A stretch of 47,569 nucleotides of DNA, taken from positions 1 to 47,569 of the forward strand of contig JAFZGF010000052.1 in assembly GCA_017555565.1 (NCBI GenBank), read 5' to 3'. Shown one piece after another: positions 45,411-47,569 of the stretch. The notes under the pieces were generated by a model. It ran no database searches and was not told the origin of the DNA. It worked only from the letters and a program-made list of their open reading frames with translations. Source of the stretch: Oscillospiraceae bacterium. Its GTDB lineage: Bacteria; Bacillota; Clostridia; Oscillospirales; Ruminococcaceae. The stretch's first letter is position 1, and every line of letters starts with the position of its first letter. A program made the translations under genes and the position numbers.

Positions 45411-46436
45411 ATGGCACGTACTGGCACTTTTGGCGGTTTCCATTTTGATCCCGAGGTTTTCACTGCAATGATGAACGAAGCCGATTATTGGAGCAATCCG
45501 ATTCTGGCTTCTGGCGTTATCCGTGAGGATGCTTCCATCATGAACGCTATCGGCTCCCACGGCAACGTGGCAACTCTGCCCTTCTACACTCCCATCAACC
45601 TGTTCGATGACGGCATGGCCGCGCTGAACAACGATGGTGAAACCAACAACACCCCTGTTGAAATCACTGGCAACAAGCAGACCTGCATGCTGATCCAGCG
45701 CATGAAGGCTTTCAAGGCCAATGATTTCACTCAGGAACTGACTGGCGCGAACCCCATTGACCATGTGAAGGGCAAGGTTCAGAACTATTACACTCAGGTC
45801 TGGGAGAACGAGCTGATGAACATCATCAACGCCATTCTGGGTCTGGATGCGATGGCTGAACATGTAACTGACCTGTCCGTTACCACTGGCACCATTGCCG
45901 AAAAGAACCTGATCAACGAAACCACTGCCATTGACGCAGAGGAAGCCGCGCTGGGCGATATGGCTGGCGGTCTGGGCCTGATGGTGATGCACTCCAAGGT
46001 GTTTGCCAACTATCAGAAGCGTCAGCTGGTGGAATATGAGAAGTACACCGTGGGCAACGCCATCAAGCATGATATCACCCTGCCTACCATCAACGGCAAG
46101 GTTGTTCTGCGCACCAATGTTCACACTGTTGACACGAAGGTTTCTGGCTTCCCGGTTTACAAGACTTATCTGCTGGGTGCTGGCTCCATTCTGGGCGCGA
46201 CCAAGGGCAACTACAAGGAGCCTTATTATGTGGACTACGATCCCGAAACTGCTGCTGGTGTTGAAATGCTGTACACCAAGCAGGGTCGTGTGCTGCATCC
46301 CAACGGCTTCAGCCTTGCGGTTGACAACATCGCCAAGGAATCTCCCACTCTGGCTGAACTGGGTGCCAAGGCCAACTGGAACCTGAAGTTCAACCACAAG
46401 AACATCAAGCTGGGTCTGATCAAGTCCAACGGCTAA
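45411..46436 (+). CDS. major capsid protein
   Basis: This 341-aa protein reads FHFDPEVFTAMMNEADYWSN, GSHGNVATLPFYTPINL, KQTCMLIQRMKAFKANDFTQ, GLGLMVMHSKVFANYQKRQL and AAGVEMLYTKQGRVLHPNGF. These are features of the HK97-fold capsid proteins used by SPP1-like and related Bacillota phages. No N-terminal delta domain is present, in line with a separate scaffold. Codon use (many CTG, ACC, GGC) is more biased than in neighbours, as expected for a highly expressed gene. Confidence 0.93.
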   Translation: MARTGTFGGFHFDPEVFTAMMNEADYWSNPILASGVIREDASIMNAIGSHGNVATLPFYTPINLFDDGMAALNNDGETNNTPVEITGNKQTCMLIQRMKAFKANDFTQELTGANPIDHVKGKVQNYYTQVWENELMNIINAILGLDAMAEHVTDLSVTTGTIAEKNLINETTAIDAEEAALGDMAGGLGLMVMHSKVFANYQKRQLVEYEKYTVGNAIKHDITLPTINGKVVLRTNVHTVDTKVSGFPVYKTYLLGAGSILGATKGNYKEPYYVDYDPETAAGVEMLYTKQGRVLHPNGFSLAVDNIAKESPTLAELGAKANWNLKFNHKNIKLGLIKSNG

Positions 46437-46454
46437 TAAAGGAGGGCGGCAACC

Positions 46455-46703
46455 ATGAATCGCTTTGTGATCGTGGATGACCTGCCCTATCTTTTCGCCA
46501 ACGGCAAGACCTTTGCTGTACGTTGGGATGATGAAGGCTTTACGGTTGGGGCAGAAGTCAAGCTGGCTTCTGTCCCTTCCTTTACCCACGGCGAACACGC
46601 TGTGAAAGCCAAGTGTGCCATTCTTGACAGCATTGGCGAAAAGAAGAAGGCAGGCAGAAAGAAAACCGCAAAGGCGGTGGAAGACAATGATTCTGACAGT
46701 TGA
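46455..46703 (+). CDS. small head protein of unknown function
   Basis: This 82-aa protein follows AAGGAGG. MNRFVIVDDLPYLFANGKTF, then AVRWDDEGFTVGAEVKL, is beta-rich; the end is Lys/Ala-rich (KKKAGRKKTAKAVED). Position right after the capsid gene suggests a decoration or head-tail accessory protein. The 3' end overlaps the connector gene. Confidence 0.6.
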   Translation: MNRFVIVDDLPYLFANGKTFAVRWDDEGFTVGAEVKLASVPSFTHGEHAVKAKCAILDSIGEKKKAGRKKTAKAVEDNDSDS

Positions 46704-47052
46704 GGAACTGCGCAGGCACATTGAAACGGATGAAACGGATGACGTGTTGACCATGTGGCTGGAAGCCATGACACAGATGGTGCATAACCACACGCACAAC
46801 AGCTTTGAAAAGTACATGGTGTATGGCGAAATCAACTATCCTGCTGATGTGAAAATGGGCGTTGTGAACCTGATGAAGTGGGAACTGAACAGCCGTGAAA
46901 AGACGGGCGTTGCTGCCGAAAGCATTTCCAGGCATTCGGTCACCTATCGTGATGAAACAGCTGCAAATATCAACGGTTATCCTGCAATGCTGATGGGCTT
47001 TTTGAAGCCGTACAAACGAGCAAGGTTCGGGCAGTGGGGTGGTCATTCGTGA
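46687..47052 (+). CDS. head-tail connector (gp6-like DNA packaging protein)
   Basis: This 121-aa helical protein (MILTVEELRRHIETDETDDV, LTMWLEAMTQMVHNHTHNSF, YPADVKMGVVNLMKWELNSR) matches the HK97 gp6 / Phage_connect_1 pattern of VEELRxHL...D..L..ll..A. It forms the adaptor ring under the portal. It starts at the ATG at 46687 inside the preceding gene. Confidence 0.85.
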   Translation: MILTVEELRRHIETDETDDVLTMWLEAMTQMVHNHTHNSFEKYMVYGEINYPADVKMGVVNLMKWELNSREKTGVAAESISRHSVTYRDETAANINGYPAMLMGFLKPYKRARFGQWGGHS

Positions 47053-47393
47053 AGGGTATTGGCGGTAACACAGCGGCAACCATTCAAGTGCCGACTATCA
47101 CCAAAAATGCGATTGGCGAACAGGTTGAAACGTGGGAAAACGTGCAGACCATCAAAGGCTGGCTTGACCTTTCCAGCGGCAATTCGGGCTATTCCAACTA
47201 CTATGCAAAGATTCAGGAAAGCACACACATTTTCGTTTCCGATTATGTGAAGCTGAACAGCAAAATCCAAGCCGAAAATTCCCGGGCAATTATCAACGGC
47301 AAACGTTATGACATTATGCTGATTGACAACCCGATGGAAATGGGCAGCGGATCACAGCTGGAAATCTACCTGAAGTACACGGGTGGTCAGTGA
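47049..47393 (+). CDS. head-tail joining protein (SPP1 gp16 / HK97 gp9-like)
   Basis: This 114-aa beta-rich protein has KNAIGEQVETWENVQTIKGW, then a core typical of Phage_H_T_join and AENSRAIINGKRYDIMLIDN. The GTG at 47049 overlaps the upstream stop (GTGA); a GTG at 47034 would add 5 residues. It closes the connector and joins it to the tail. It overlaps the gp10-like gene (TGATG). Confidence 0.83.
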   Translation: MKGIGGNTAATIQVPTITKNAIGEQVETWENVQTIKGWLDLSSGNSGYSNYYAKIQESTHIFVSDYVKLNSKIQAENSRAIINGKRYDIMLIDNPMEMGSGSQLEIYLKYTGGQ

Positions 47394-47569
47394 TGGCAGT
47401 TAAATTTGAGGATTACAGCCTGAAGGTGAAAGCGGCTATCGATGATACTACCATTGCATGGCTGCATGAATGGGCACATGAAATCACTTCCCATATGCAA
47501 CGAAACTGCAAGATGGATGACAATGGTCAGCTTCGTGGTTCCTATGCCCATGTTGTTGATGAAAACAAG
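47393..47569 (+). CDS. HK97 gp10-like head-tail protein, exon 1 (5' part and duplicate of the window start)
   Basis: The gene starts with ATG at 47393 (MAVKFEDYSLKVKAAIDDTT) and runs off the contig end at the Lys codon of DENK. Bases 47429-47569 equal 1-141, so the frame continues at base 142 to the intron at 196. Only 47393-47428 is unique sequence. Confidence 0.87.
   Translation, partial: MAVKFEDYSLKVKAAIDDTTIAWLHEWAHEITSHMQRNCKMDDNGQLRGSYAHVVDENK
47429..47569. repeat. 141-bp terminal direct repeat (copy 2)
   Basis: This is an exact copy of bases 1-141 and marks the circle junction. Confidence 0.95.

Noticed and set aside
45336-46835. Long open frame on the minus strand (499 codons)
   Set aside because: It is the antisense of the capsid gene and its neighbours, which have strong family matches and codon bias. 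It has no ribosome site or recognisable domain.
1-47569. tRNA genes
   Set aside because: No cloverleaf with the usual TTCGANNC arm was seen by eye in intergenic regions, though a covariance scan was not possible here.

Overview
The window is a complete temperate siphophage (or excised prophage) genome, most likely from a gut-type Clostridia (Bacillota) host. The host call is inferred from the SPP1/HK97-type morphogenesis genes, a serine-recombinase integrase, a DnaD/DnaC-type replication pair, ThyX, and strong AGGAGG ribosome sites; no gene names a host species. Bases 1-141 are repeated exactly at 47429-47569, so the contig is a closed circle of 47,428 bp cut inside a head-tail gene. Nearly everything is on the + strand.

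Layout. (1) 1-17320, tail: an HK97-gp10-like gene split by a group I intron with an HNH endonuclease, then tail terminator, tube protein, G/GT chaperones with a -1 frameshift site, tape measure 1, a minus-strand Ig-like moron, tape measure 2, Dit1/Tal1, two small genes, Dit2/Tal2, and receptor-binding or fibre proteins. Tape measure, Dit and Tal are each present twice. (2) 17427-20655, lysogeny: Cro-like protein, serine integrase and its neighbour regulator (both minus), an SOS-box-like site in front of a small gene that runs into the 3' end of the CI-like repressor, and a divergent operator-rich promoter region. (3) 20834-34946, early genes: Cro-like protein, two DNA methyltransferases, Rad52-like annealing protein, SSB, resolvase-like nuclease, MazG-like protein, DnaD-like and DnaC-like replication proteins, ThyX, dCMP deaminase, FolD, many small Cys-rich proteins and an ArpU/RinA-like late regulator. 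(4) 34947-47569, late promoter region, terminases, an adhesin module (collagen-like fibre and leucine-rich repeat protein) between TerL and portal, portal, a MuF-type head protein with an extra C-terminal domain and a small overlapping partner gene, a lysis cassette flanked by terminators inside the head genes, then scaffold, capsid and connectors that lead back across the circle junction.

The strongest unusual observations are: a group I intron whose internal guide pairs with both exons; a recurrent leader element (box GGAATGATAG, a hairpin and a tiny ORF starting Met-Ile) directly before four genes, with a fifth box on the other strand; the doubled tail-tip module, in which Dit2 appears to start at ACG; a self-contained Ig-domain moron between the two tape measures; a likely SOS-controlled induction gene paired with a repressor that lacks a cleavage domain; and a possible MuF toxin/immunity pair.
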